Shown in pieces: positions 8,973 through 16,169 of a stretch of DNA of 64,000 bases (positions within the stretch are counted from its first letter, which is position 1; each line of letters starts with the position of its first letter). Under the pieces are notes generated by a model. It had not been told where the DNA came from. It saw only the letters and a list, made by a program, of their open reading frames with translations, and searched no databases. Position numbers and translations under genes: made by a program. The stretch comes from Bacillota bacterium (lineage in GTDB: Bacteria > Bacillota > Sulfobacillia > Sulfobacillales > Sulfobacillaceae). The DNA lies in NCBI GenBank assembly GCA_021841025.1, contig JAKBWA010000086.1, positions 53,742 through 117,741 on the forward strand, written 5' to 3'.

Positions 8973-9752
8973 TCAGTGCGCGACTTTTGATTTGTCTGAC
9001 GGTCGGAGAATATTCAGCACGGCCTTTTTATACCGCAGAAACTCAGGTGAAAGGCTCACATCCCATTGCCTCGGTCTGCCTAAGTCGATAGGAATGTCGG
9101 AGGCAATCTTGCCGGGTCTCGCTGTCATTACTACGACCCTGTCAGCCAGGACAATGGCTTCCTCCACATCATGAGTAATAAACAGAACCGTGGGGCGTAA
9201 ACGTTCCCATAAGGACAGCAAAAAACGCTGCATTTCTGTGCGCGTCTGCGCGTCCAACGCACCAAAAGGTTCATCCATGAGCAGGATTTCCGGTTCGGTA
9301 ATCAGGGCTCGCGCTATGGCCGCCCGTTGCTGCATGCCGCCCGAAAGCTGATAGGGATAATGCTTTTCAAATCCCGTAAGGCCCACAGTATCGATAATGG
9401 CACGAACCTTTTCCTGATGCTGCGGTTTTTTCCCTTCACGCAAAGTCAGCCCTAAAGCAACATTGTCGAACACACTCATCCACGGAAACAACGAGGGCTG
9501 TTGAAATACGACCACCCGTTCCGGCCCCGGCTTATCCACAATGTTTCCGTCCAGTGCAATTTGCCCCTGACTCGGACGTTCGAACCCGGCCAGCATGTTC
9601 AGTATGGTCGTTTTCCCGCAGCCCGATGGCCCGACAATGCAGAGAAATTCCCCATCGTCCATCGAGAGGTCAACATGGTCTACAGCCAACACCGGCGGCG
9701 ATCCACGCTGGGTAGGGGGATAGAATTTGGTTAAACTTGTCAGTTCAATCAC
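8973..9752 (-). CDS. tauB: Taurine/sulfonate-type ABC transporter ATPase
   Basis: A 259-residue ABC ATPase that would energise import of taurine or a related sulfonate at the membrane. Walker A is GPSGCGKTT (residues 41-49), the signature LSGGMQQR (135-142) and Walker [12 protein letters not shown] (156-166), followed by the switch His in FITHDVEEA. The sequence pattern, including the Q-loop [11 protein letters not shown], is that of the TauB/SsuB/NrtD group. It is the last gene of the operon, 37 bp after tauA, and a strong terminator follows. Assignment to taurine rather than other sulfonates rests on its partners, whose similarity to TauA and TauC is clearer. Confidence 0.88.
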   Translation of the reverse strand: MIELTSLTKFYPPTQRGSPPVLAVDHVDLSMDDGEFLCIVGPSGCGKTTILNMLAGFERPSQGQIALDGNIVDKPGPERVVVFQQPSLFPWMSVFDNVALGLTLREGKKPQHQEKVRAIIDTVGLTGFEKHYPYQLSGGMQQRAAIARALITEPEILLMDEPFGALDAQTRTEMQRFLLSLWERLRPTVLFITHDVEEAIVLADRVVVMTARPGKIASDIPIDLGRPRQWDVSLSPEFLRYKKAVLNILRPSDKSKVAH

Positions 9753-9789
9753 GACGCCACTCCTTCATGAACAGCCATAGGTTCATTCT

Positions 9790-10854
9790 CTAAGATCCGC
9801 TCTTGTGGGATTTTTTGTAAACACTCTCGGCAAAAGCAGGATCCACATATTGACTGATATGACTCGGCACACTCGTAATCTGTCCCGTCTGTTTCAACCA
9901 CGTCGCGGCCGAGGACAAGGACTTCGTCACGAGTGAGGTTTTGACCGTACTTGGGGTCCCCATTCGCCGGGACGTCAGTTCCTGAGACAAGGTCGTGAAT
10001 TTCAACCCCTGCGCCTGGGACTTGGCTTCTTGAGGCGTGATTCCATTCAGTTTAGCGATATCTTGGTAAGATTTCGTCGGATGAGCATAAAAGAACTTTA
10101 CGCCGGCTTCCTCCGCTTGAATAAACTGGTCCACCAATTTCGGATTTTTACTGGCAAAATGGGAGTTCACGACTGCCAAATTGAAAATTGGCGCTTGATT
10201 CACCTGATTTTGGTCGTAAATCAGAAAACGGCCGTGATCCTTCTGCATTTCATTGCTAAAGGGAGCCCAAGTGTATGCCGCATTGATTTGTCCAGTCTTC
10301 CATGCGGACACCATATTAGGCGGAGCCATATTCCTGATGTGGACCGACGAAACGGGAATATGGTGCATTTTCAAGGCCGTATCCAATTCAAACGGCGAGG
10401 TGGAACCTGACACCAAGGCCACCGTTTTCCCTTCCAAATTTCGCAAGGAGTGAATGTGGCTGCCCTTTTTCACCACAAGGCCTTCGGCAGTGGTATAGCG
10501 CTCCATGGCCCACACCACTTTTAGAGGCACTCCCCGGGCAATGGCGGACGCCGTGGGAGGATTCCCCAAGGTCGTCATGAAATCCAGGGATCCAGATGCC
10601 AGGGACGTCAGAGCATCTGGTCCCGAAGAAAAATATTTGAGCACAACGTGAGCATGCAGGTATTTTTGAAAAAACTTTTGTTCAATAGCAACCGATTCTG
10701 GATCCGGAGCGTTTTCATAGCCAATGGTGACTGTGGGCTTGTGGCCAGCCGCAGATGTTGTGCCGCAACCGGCCAAAGACGCCACCAGCGGCAAAGTGGC
10801 AGCTCCGATTAATAATATTCTCCGTGATGGTTTATGCCCTATAAATGCACGCAA
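9790..10854 (-). CDS. tauA: Taurine-type ABC transporter substrate-binding lipoprotein
   Basis: A 354-residue extracytoplasmic solute-binding protein. An N-terminal signal peptide ends in the lipobox LAGC (Cys30), so it should be lipid-anchored on the outer face of the membrane. The body follows the TauA pattern: TIGYENAPDP, FSSGPDALTSLASGSLDF, EGLVVKKGS, and NMAPPNMVSAWKTGQINAAYTWAP, which holds the ligand-pocket residues of this family. The TTG start has AAAGGGGGA 7 bases upstream. No taurine dioxygenase (TauD) or sulfonate monooxygenase gene is nearby. Together with the upstream c-di-AMP riboswitch, this favours a role in osmolyte uptake over sulfur scavenging. Other sulfonates, nitrate or pyrimidines remain possible ligands. 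Confidence 0.85.
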   Translation of the reverse strand: MRAFIGHKPSRRILLIGAATLPLVASLAGCGTTSAAGHKPTVTIGYENAPDPESVAIEQKFFQKYLHAHVVLKYFSSGPDALTSLASGSLDFMTTLGNPPTASAIARGVPLKVVWAMERYTTAEGLVVKKGSHIHSLRNLEGKTVALVSGSTSPFELDTALKMHHIPVSSVHIRNMAPPNMVSAWKTGQINAAYTWAPFSNEMQKDHGRFLIYDQNQVNQAPIFNLAVVNSHFASKNPKLVDQFIQAEEAGVKFFYAHPTKSYQDIAKLNGITPQEAKSQAQGLKFTTLSQELTSRRMGTPSTVKTSLVTKSLSSAATWLKQTGQITSVPSHISQYVDPAFAESVYKKSHKSGS

Positions 10855-10973
10855 TCAAAATCCCCCTTTGAATGTTATCCGGTATCCGGGTAAGCACATG
10901 CCAAAATGGCATCTCACCATCCTCTTAATGCGTGTCGCAATTAAGAAAATGTTCTTGGCCCTTTTGTCGTTAT

Positions 10974-11828
10974 TTAGGCCTTCCCTTTCCAAGGTGTGAC
11001 ACGGTGCTCAATACCGCGAATAATCAATTCCATGCCGTAACCCAAACACCCAATGATCACAATCCCTACGAAAACCACACCAATTTGGAGTTCGTTCCCT
11101 GCGGATTCAATCATCCAGCCCAGACCTTTAGATGCCGCGATCATCTCCGCTGCCACAAGACAAGTCCACGCAATTCCAATGCCTACCCGCATACCGGTAA
11201 AAATTTCGGGCAAAGCCGAAGGAAAAATGACATAGCGAAACAATTGCCCCTTGTTGGCGCCTAAGCATTGGGCCGCTCGGATACGCGTTTCCTGGGCGCT
11301 TTTCACACCACTCATGGCACTGATGATGATAATAGGGATGGTACAAAAGAAAATTAGCACGACTTTCGAGGTCTCCCCAATTCCGAACCAAACTATCATG
11401 ACCGGAATATAAGCTAAAGGCGGAATGGGACGCAAGAACTGCAAGAGCGGATCAATGGCTAAAAACACCCAGTCAGTGGAGGCCATCCAAAACCCAATGG
11501 GAATGCCAATCGCAACAGCGGCCAAAAAACCGGCGGCAATTCGTCCCATACTGTAGAGGGTACTTGTCAAAAGGGGAACTCCACTATACCCCGCTACAGC
11601 CACTGTAATGAAATCATGGGCCACCGATCCTGGCGATGGCAACGCTGTGGATGATACCATGTGAAGAGCCGTCACCAGCCACCATAAAGCAATAACGATT
11701 CCCGCCACCAACCACGGTACATAACCTTTATAAGGTTTCTTGTCTGCTACCCAAGTGCTTGGTTCGCTCTCTGGAGTGGCGAGAGTCAGTTCGTCTTCCT
11801 CTTCGGAACGCACCCATGAATAACCCAT
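10974..11828 (-). CDS. tauC: Taurine-type ABC transporter permease
   Basis: The 284-residue inner-membrane permease is the first gene of the operon. It has about six membrane segments after a roughly 40-residue cytosolic N-terminal extension rich in acidic residues. TauC-like signatures are LPSPGSVAHDF, FLRPIPPLAYIPVMIVWFG, and the EAA-type coupling loop around RIRAAQCLGANKGQLFRYVIFP, ending in RVTPWKGKA. The ATG has AAGGAGG ten bases upstream. The leader RNA upstream contains a c-di-AMP riboswitch and terminator, so the whole tauC-A-B unit should be switched off when c-di-AMP is high. A 119-bp gap separates it from tauA. Confidence 0.88.
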   Translation of the reverse strand: MGYSWVRSEEEDELTLATPESEPSTWVADKKPYKGYVPWLVAGIVIALWWLVTALHMVSSTALPSPGSVAHDFITVAVAGYSGVPLLTSTLYSMGRIAAGFLAAVAIGIPIGFWMASTDWVFLAIDPLLQFLRPIPPLAYIPVMIVWFGIGETSKVVLIFFCTIPIIIISAMSGVKSAQETRIRAAQCLGANKGQLFRYVIFPSALPEIFTGMRVGIGIAWTCLVAAEMIAASKGLGWMIESAGNELQIGVVFVGIVIIGCLGYGMELIIRGIEHRVTPWKGKA

Positions 11829-11892
11829 ATCAGGCGTACCTCCTTAGCAAGTCAGTGTCTCATCTCCTATCAATCGATAAATCGCCAAATCT

Positions 11893-11919
11893 TAAAAAAA
11901 ATCCCGGGCTAGCCCGGGC
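11893..11919 (-). terminator. Riboswitch expression-platform terminator
   Basis: The perfect palindrome CCCGGGCTAGCCCGGG (11903-11918) forms a 6-bp GC stem with a CTAG loop. On the minus strand it is followed by A and eight T residues. It sits directly after the riboswitch aptamer and before tauC, as expected for an attenuator. Confidence 0.8.
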
Positions 11920-11934
11920 TACAAGTCCAAGCTT

Positions 11935-12045
11935 TCCATGCCGACGAGGTAAGCTGACGGGCTAGGGCGGAAAGCTGCCCCCTTAACGTACGCCCCACAA
12001 ATTGGGTCCCCCGTTCGTGTCGAACACGATTTGGCGATTTGTTCA
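11935..12045 (-). ncRNA. ydaO-yuaA (c-di-AMP) riboswitch
   Basis: Read on the minus strand, the leader contains the hallmark conserved blocks of the ydaO-yuaA aptamer in the right order: GGGGGACCCAAT (12012-12001), then GGGGCG after a short loop, then an AGGGGG segment. These are followed by CCGTCAGCTTACCTCG (11960-11945), which differs by one base from the family's GUCAGCUAACCUCG signature, and GGC closing P1 with the 5' GCC. Ligand-bound ydaO RNAs terminate transcription and normally control potassium and osmolyte transport or wall hydrolases. Here the RNA precedes tauCAB. The exact 5' boundary is estimated. Covariance-model scoring would settle the class. Confidence 0.85.
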
Positions 12046-12052
12046 ATTGTTC

Positions 12053-12075
12053 GGCTCATTTCTATAATATGAGCC
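12053..12075. promoter_or_regulatory. Inverted repeat spanning the putative tau leader promoter
   Basis: GGCTCAT (12053-12059) and ATGAGCC (12069-12075) are perfect inverted 7-mers. On the minus strand the loop contains TATTAT (12069-12064), a candidate -10 hexamer about 20 bases before the riboswitch. The -35 region is weak (TGAAAA, 17 bp upstream), which suggests an activator or a repressor site here. Confidence 0.4.
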
Positions 12076-12180
12076 CAAGAAATGATTTTTCACATATAGG
12101 TTATCACGAATGGCATTGTGTTGGCAATTTTCCGATCGATTTTCATAAATTCCTTTGCCGTGATTTCAGTATCTTACCGA

Positions 12181-12209
12181 TTGACAAAATCGCTGTAACG
12201 CAATAAATT
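12181..12209 (+). promoter_or_regulatory. Sigma-A-like promoter of the histidine phosphatase gene
   Basis: A perfect TTGACA (12181-12186) is followed after 17 bp by TAAATT (12204-12209). The downstream gene starts 70 bp later. Confidence 0.6.
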
Positions 12210-12278
12210 CTCTCCATAACCTCTAAAGTTCGGTAATATAACAAGTATGGGATTTTTAATCACAACGGAGGTCGTGTT

Positions 12279-12917
12279 TTGCCCCTATATAAAGATGTTC
12301 TATTAGTTCGGCACGGCGAAAGTGAAGCCAACCTTTCTGGTCAGCTTGCCCACCACACTTGGGATCCGCCTCTCACTCCGAAGGGCGTTTTTCAGTCCGA
12401 GCGTTTGGCAAAACAGCTCATCGCTGCCCCAGTTCGTTATATCGTCACAAGCCCCTTGCTGCGCGCACAAGAAACGGTAGCACCCTTAAGCCGTGTTCAT
12501 CATATTCAGCCCGTTATTCTTGAGGATCTTGCCGAGGTGGATTTAGGTAAATGGGACGGGCGGCGACTTCAAGATCTCGCAACGGCTAATCTTCCTGATT
12601 TTCAGGCCTGGCGGCAAGATCCTGAAGCCAATCCTCCTCCAGGCGGAGAAAATATCGTGGCCGTGGGCGAACGCGTTCTTTCTACGCTGGCAAATTTTTT
12701 GGAAAATTGCCAGCCGTCCACTCTGACCGTCGCAGCGACCCATGCTGATTGCATCAAGGGAGCCGTATTGGTGGTCCTTCAGGCGCGCGGACCCGCCTCC
12801 CGGCGCATGTGGGTTCCCAATGCCGGACAACTCCTCTTGCGCCATTTCGACCAGGACGCTTGGTCTATCATTTTTTCACCACTCTGCCAAAGAGGTGAAG
12901 AAGACCATTGGGACTAA
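12279..12917 (+). CDS. Histidine phosphatase (phosphoglycerate-mutase-like)
   Basis: A 212-residue member of the histidine phosphatase superfamily, which transfers phosphate through a phospho-histidine. The catalytic motif LVRHGESEAN places the nucleophile at His12. The second motif region VTSPLLRAQET carries the pocket arginine, and VAATHADCIKG near residue 152 holds the second catalytic histidine. GGENIVAVGERV is also family-typical. The start is a TTG with CGGAGG upstream and a good promoter. Members include GpmB, CobC and PhoE-like phosphatases. The vicinity of a possible cobalamin importer makes CobC conceivable but unproven. Confidence 0.85.
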   Translation: MPLYKDVLLVRHGESEANLSGQLAHHTWDPPLTPKGVFQSERLAKQLIAAPVRYIVTSPLLRAQETVAPLSRVHHIQPVILEDLAEVDLGKWDGRRLQDLATANLPDFQAWRQDPEANPPPGGENIVAVGERVLSTLANFLENCQPSTLTVAATHADCIKGAVLVVLQARGPASRRMWVPNAGQLLLRHFDQDAWSIIFSPLCQRGEEDHWD

Positions 12918-12952
12918 AAGAGCATGCCAAAAGCCACTCCGACAGCTTGTCG

Positions 12953-13246
12953 TTAGATAACCCGATCATCAAGGGGCAGATCCCACAGTAAACACTGCAT
13001 CAGTTCTCGTGTCTTGAGCATATCTCTGGATCTGGGGGAACGCAAAAAATATAGTGCGGGTTGCCCAGGACTACGATACACAAAGATTTGGTTCTCCTCT
13101 GCCAGCCTTTCGATGATGGGGATAACGATATCAGGCCCAAGACGGGTGCAGCCCATTATCGTGGCGATTGTTGCTGCCCGGGTTCGGTAGTACAAAGCCC
13201 ACAGAACTCGTTCAGTATAGCTGTCTAGATTCTCCCACTCGTCCAT
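12953..13246 (-). CDS. Small predicted winged-helix-like protein
   Basis: This 97-residue protein was not recognised as a named family. The ATG has a strong Shine-Dalgarno, GGGGGATC, 7 bases upstream, which makes it likely to be a real gene. The central part (ERVLWALYYRTRAATIAT, then a helix ending ERLAEENQIFVY, then a short strand pair ALYFL) has the spacing of a winged-helix DNA-binding fold, so it could be a small regulator. This is inference from pattern only. It converges with the phosphatase gene, leaving a 35-bp gap, and is divergent from the BtuF-like importer operon. Confidence 0.6.
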   Translation of the reverse strand: MDEWENLDSYTERVLWALYYRTRAATIATIMGCTRLGPDIVIPIIERLAEENQIFVYRSPGQPALYFLRSPRSRDMLKTRELMQCLLWDLPLDDRVI

Positions 13247-13386
13247 GTCTGATCCCCCGCTAGGTCGAGCATCCCTTGCGTCTTTTCTTTACCATACCCC
13301 GTTCCCTGGCCGTTGTGCAAGGCAGCCCAGGTTTTCTTGTAATTCAAAGAACTTCATCTTACACTCTCAGTATGATCGGGTTGGGT

Positions 13387-13401
13387 ACACAATAATTGTG
13401 T
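13387..13401. promoter_or_regulatory. 7-1-7 inverted repeat, Fur-family-like box
   Basis: ACACAATAATTGTGT is a perfect 7-1-7 palindrome with the AATnATT core shared by Fur, PerR and Zur boxes of Firmicutes. It lies 45 bp before the binding-protein gene and just downstream of a TATGAT (13371-13376) that could be the -10 box. The position suits a repressor. The outer bases differ from the known B. subtilis boxes. Confidence 0.45.
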
Positions 13402-13445
13402 TTCCCCACAAATACAAATCAGAACCAAAAGAGAGGAAGTAAGAA

Positions 13446-14408
13446 TTGAACAAGTTTATCAAGACCCTGCGCGGATTTGGGGTCGGATTGGGTGTGATCT
13501 GGTTAGCAGGTTGTGGCAGCATCTCTGCTCAAGGTGTTCACCCCCAAAGTCATGCCCTAAAAGTCGTGGATGACACTGGTCGGACGGTGACACTCCGCCA
13601 TCCTGCTACCAGAATTGTCACAATTGCTCCCAGTAATACGGAAATTGCATTGGACCTCGGGTTAAAAAAAGACATCGTGGGAACGGATGCAATGAGCTTT
13701 GAATATACTCCGCCTCCTTGGTCTCAGGAACTGAAAGGGCTGCACAATATCGGTCCATCCTTTCCGGCCGTCAGCATTGAGCGCATCGTCGCCACCAAAC
13801 CCAATCTTGTCTTGGCCATTCCCGGAGTTAAAGGTCTGTCTCAATTACAGCATTTTCATATCCCCGTAATTATTTTAAGCCCGCAAAACATTCCGGGTGT
13901 CTATCACGACATTCAAATTGTGGGCAAAGCCACGGGACGCAGCCCTCAGGCGAAGAAGGTCATCGCCCATCTCAAATCTCAATTGACCACTCTTCACAAC
14001 TTAGTGCAAAAAGAATCTCATCATCGGCCGACGGTCTTTTTGGACTTGGGTCAATTGTACTCTGCGGGCCCTGACAGTTACTTAAACAATCTGATTACCA
14101 TGGCTGGCGGCAAAAATATTGCGGGACAATTTACACACAAAGCCTACCCGCAACTGACTGCGGAGCAAATCGTCAAGGCCAATCCTGAGGATATCGTTTA
14201 TGATCCTTCGGATGCCAGCCAGCATATTATCGCCAAGCTTCCCGGATTTGCCCATATACGGGCCGTTCGTAACCATCATGTCATTCGGATGACTCAACCG
14301 TCCTATATCGACCAGCCCTCACCCGCCCTAGCCATGGGTCTGGCCGAACTGATCCACCTCATTCATCCCCGCGTGGTCTTACCCCATGATCTCTCTCACG
14401 CGGGTTAA
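13446..14408 (+). CDS. Cobalamin/iron-siderophore ABC transporter binding lipoprotein (BtuF-like)
   Basis: A 320-residue solute-binding protein of the helical-backbone (cluster A-II) type. A signal peptide ends in the lipobox LAGC (Cys23), so it is expected to be anchored on the outer face of the membrane. The start of the mature domain, DDTGRTVTLRHPATRIVTIAPSNTEI, followed by VGTDAM and ERIVATKPNLVLA, is characteristic of BtuF/FhuD/FecB proteins. Cobalamin, haem or a ferric siderophore are the family ligands; the sequence does not separate them. The start is a TTG with GAGGAAG upstream. It overlaps the permease gene by 23 bp, so the operon is tight. Confidence 0.85.
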   Translation: MNKFIKTLRGFGVGLGVIWLAGCGSISAQGVHPQSHALKVVDDTGRTVTLRHPATRIVTIAPSNTEIALDLGLKKDIVGTDAMSFEYTPPPWSQELKGLHNIGPSFPAVSIERIVATKPNLVLAIPGVKGLSQLQHFHIPVIILSPQNIPGVYHDIQIVGKATGRSPQAKKVIAHLKSQLTTLHNLVQKESHHRPTVFLDLGQLYSAGPDSYLNNLITMAGGKNIAGQFTHKAYPQLTAEQIVKANPEDIVYDPSDASQHIIAKLPGFAHIRAVRNHHVIRMTQPSYIDQPSPALAMGLAELIHLIHPRVVLPHDLSHAG

Positions 14409-15378
14409 GCAGTGGTTCCTCCCTGTGGCATTGCTCATTTTGGCCTTGGTACTGGGACTCGGTTATGGACCGGTGGATTTGAGCTGGCGGCAGCTGCTCA
14501 CAAGTATTGAGGCACCCGGACTCCCCACCACATCCAATGTGATCATCTGGGACATTCGGTTGCCGCGCCTCATTGCCGCAGCCTTGGTTGGCGGAAGTTT
14601 GGCTTTGGCGGGAGCCATAATGCAAGCTCTATTTAAGAATCCTTTAGCCGACCCGTATATTATTGGCGCGTCTTCTGGTGCGGGCTTCGGTGCAGTTATG
14701 GTATCTCTGTTGTGGCCAGCCTCCCAGGCCCTAAGCTTAGGAGCCTTTTTGGGATCACTGGGCGCCGTGTTTGCTGCCTATTTCCTGGCTCAAGGTCAGG
14801 GACGGGTCCACATGTTAACCCTTATTCTTATCGGATATGCTCTGTCGTTAGTCTTGGGAGCCTTTACCACGTTTGCCATGTTGGCTGATCGGCAAACCAT
14901 GTCTCAAATTTTTGCTTGGGAGCTAGGCGGTATTCACGGAATCGGATGGCATCATCTGGTATGGCCTTCGGTAATCATGACAGGAAGTGCCATACTGGTT
15001 TTTGCCACGGCCCCCGAATTGAATGCGTATTACTTAGGTGAAGAACAGGCTCATTATCTCGGTGTCAATGTCGTGTTCACGCAAAGCTGGCTATTGATCT
15101 TAGCCAGCTTGTTGACCGCCATGGCTGTCTATTTAGCGGGACTCATCGGATTTGTGGGCCTCGTGATCCCACATATTGTAAGACGTCTTTACGGATCCGA
15201 TCACACCGCCATGCTGCCCTTAGTATTCTTTATTGGAGCCGTCTTTCTTGTTGGCGCCGACATCATTGCCGAACATGTTCCGAGCGTCGGCACAGTGCCA
15301 TTGGGTCTTGTCAGTGCCGCCATCGGCGGACCGTATTTCATCTATCTGCTCATCCACACGAGGGCGGTCAACTCATGA
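14386..15378 (+). CDS. FecCD-type ABC transporter permease
   Basis: A 330-residue, strongly hydrophobic permease of the FecCD/BtuC family with about ten membrane helices. Family segments are DIRLPRLIAAALVGGSLALAGA early, ADPYIIGASSGAGFGA, and GLIGFVGLVIPHIVRRLYGSDH near the C terminus, which is the ATPase-coupling loop. It works as a homodimer importing cobalamin or iron chelates together with the flanking binding protein and ATPase. It overlaps the previous gene by 23 bp and the next by 4 bp (ATGA), so the three are translationally coupled. Confidence 0.92.
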   Translation: MISLTRVKQWFLPVALLILALVLGLGYGPVDLSWRQLLTSIEAPGLPTTSNVIIWDIRLPRLIAAALVGGSLALAGAIMQALFKNPLADPYIIGASSGAGFGAVMVSLLWPASQALSLGAFLGSLGAVFAAYFLAQGQGRVHMLTLILIGYALSLVLGAFTTFAMLADRQTMSQIFAWELGGIHGIGWHHLVWPSVIMTGSAILVFATAPELNAYYLGEEQAHYLGVNVVFTQSWLLILASLLTAMAVYLAGLIGFVGLVIPHIVRRLYGSDHTAMLPLVFFIGAVFLVGADIIAEHVPSVGTVPLGLVSAAIGGPYFIYLLIHTRAVNS

Positions 15379-16169
15379 CAACCATACCTTTGACAATGGA
15401 TAATCTCAGCTTTAAGTGGACGAACAATAGGAGCATTATAGGCCCTTTGTCCGGCGTATTATCGCCAGGTCACATCACAGCCCTTATCGGCCCCAACGGT
15501 GCCGGGAAGTCCACTGTACTAAGATTATTGGGAGCGTTCTTAAAACCCCTTTCGGGAACGATTCGCTATGGGGATCAGAACCTGTCCCGGCTATCTCCTT
15601 CAGCCCGAGCTCGCATATTAACCCTCGTCCCCCAAGTTCTGCCAATAGGCTTTGATCTCAATGTGCGCGAACTGTTATCTTTGGGGACTTATGTTCACCA
15701 TTCTTGGACCGAGCGCATTTTTCATCCTCGGCCTCTTTCCGAATTGGATAATGTGATCGTACGATTGCAACTCCAAAAGCTGGTAGACAAACCCTATAAC
15801 CAGCTTTCCGGAGGTGAAGCCCAAAGGGCTTTGCTAGGCATGGCGCTCGTTCAAGATACCCCAGTCCTCTTGCTGGATGAGCCCACCGCTCATCTGGATC
15901 CCGGTCATGCCCAGACCCTCATCGCCTATCTGAAAGAATTAGCCCGGGTGGATCGAAAAATTATTGTCGTGGCTTATCATGATTTGGCGACTGTTGGCCT
16001 ATTTGCGGATACAATTTGGTTAATGGATAAAGGACAGGTTGTAATAAACGGTCCAGCCCAGAACATTCTTGAATCAAACAAAATTTCGGAAATCTACCAA
16101 ACCCATCTCACCGTCACACAACACCCCGTTTCAAAGCGAACCGTCATTCTCCCACAAGATAACTCATAA
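15375..16169 (+). CDS. ABC transporter ATPase (BtuD/FhuC-like)
   Basis: A 264-residue ATPase for the preceding FecCD permease. Walker A GPNGAGKST (residues 39-47), signature LSGGEAQR (144-151), Walker B VLLLDEPTAHLD (164-175) and the switch region VVAYHDLATV are present. The Q-loop LVPQV fits the siderophore/cobalamin ATPase branch. The 4-bp overlap with the permease shows coupling. Its stop codon overlaps the 3' end of the convergent glycosyltransferase gene by 6 bp, with no room for a separate terminator. Confidence 0.9.
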   Translation: MTTIPLTMDNLSFKWTNNRSIIGPLSGVLSPGHITALIGPNGAGKSTVLRLLGAFLKPLSGTIRYGDQNLSRLSPSARARILTLVPQVLPIGFDLNVRELLSLGTYVHHSWTERIFHPRPLSELDNVIVRLQLQKLVDKPYNQLSGGEAQRALLGMALVQDTPVLLLDEPTAHLDPGHAQTLIAYLKELARVDRKIIVVAYHDLATVGLFADTIWLMDKGQVVINGPAQNILESNKISEIYQTHLTVTQHPVSKRTVILPQDNS

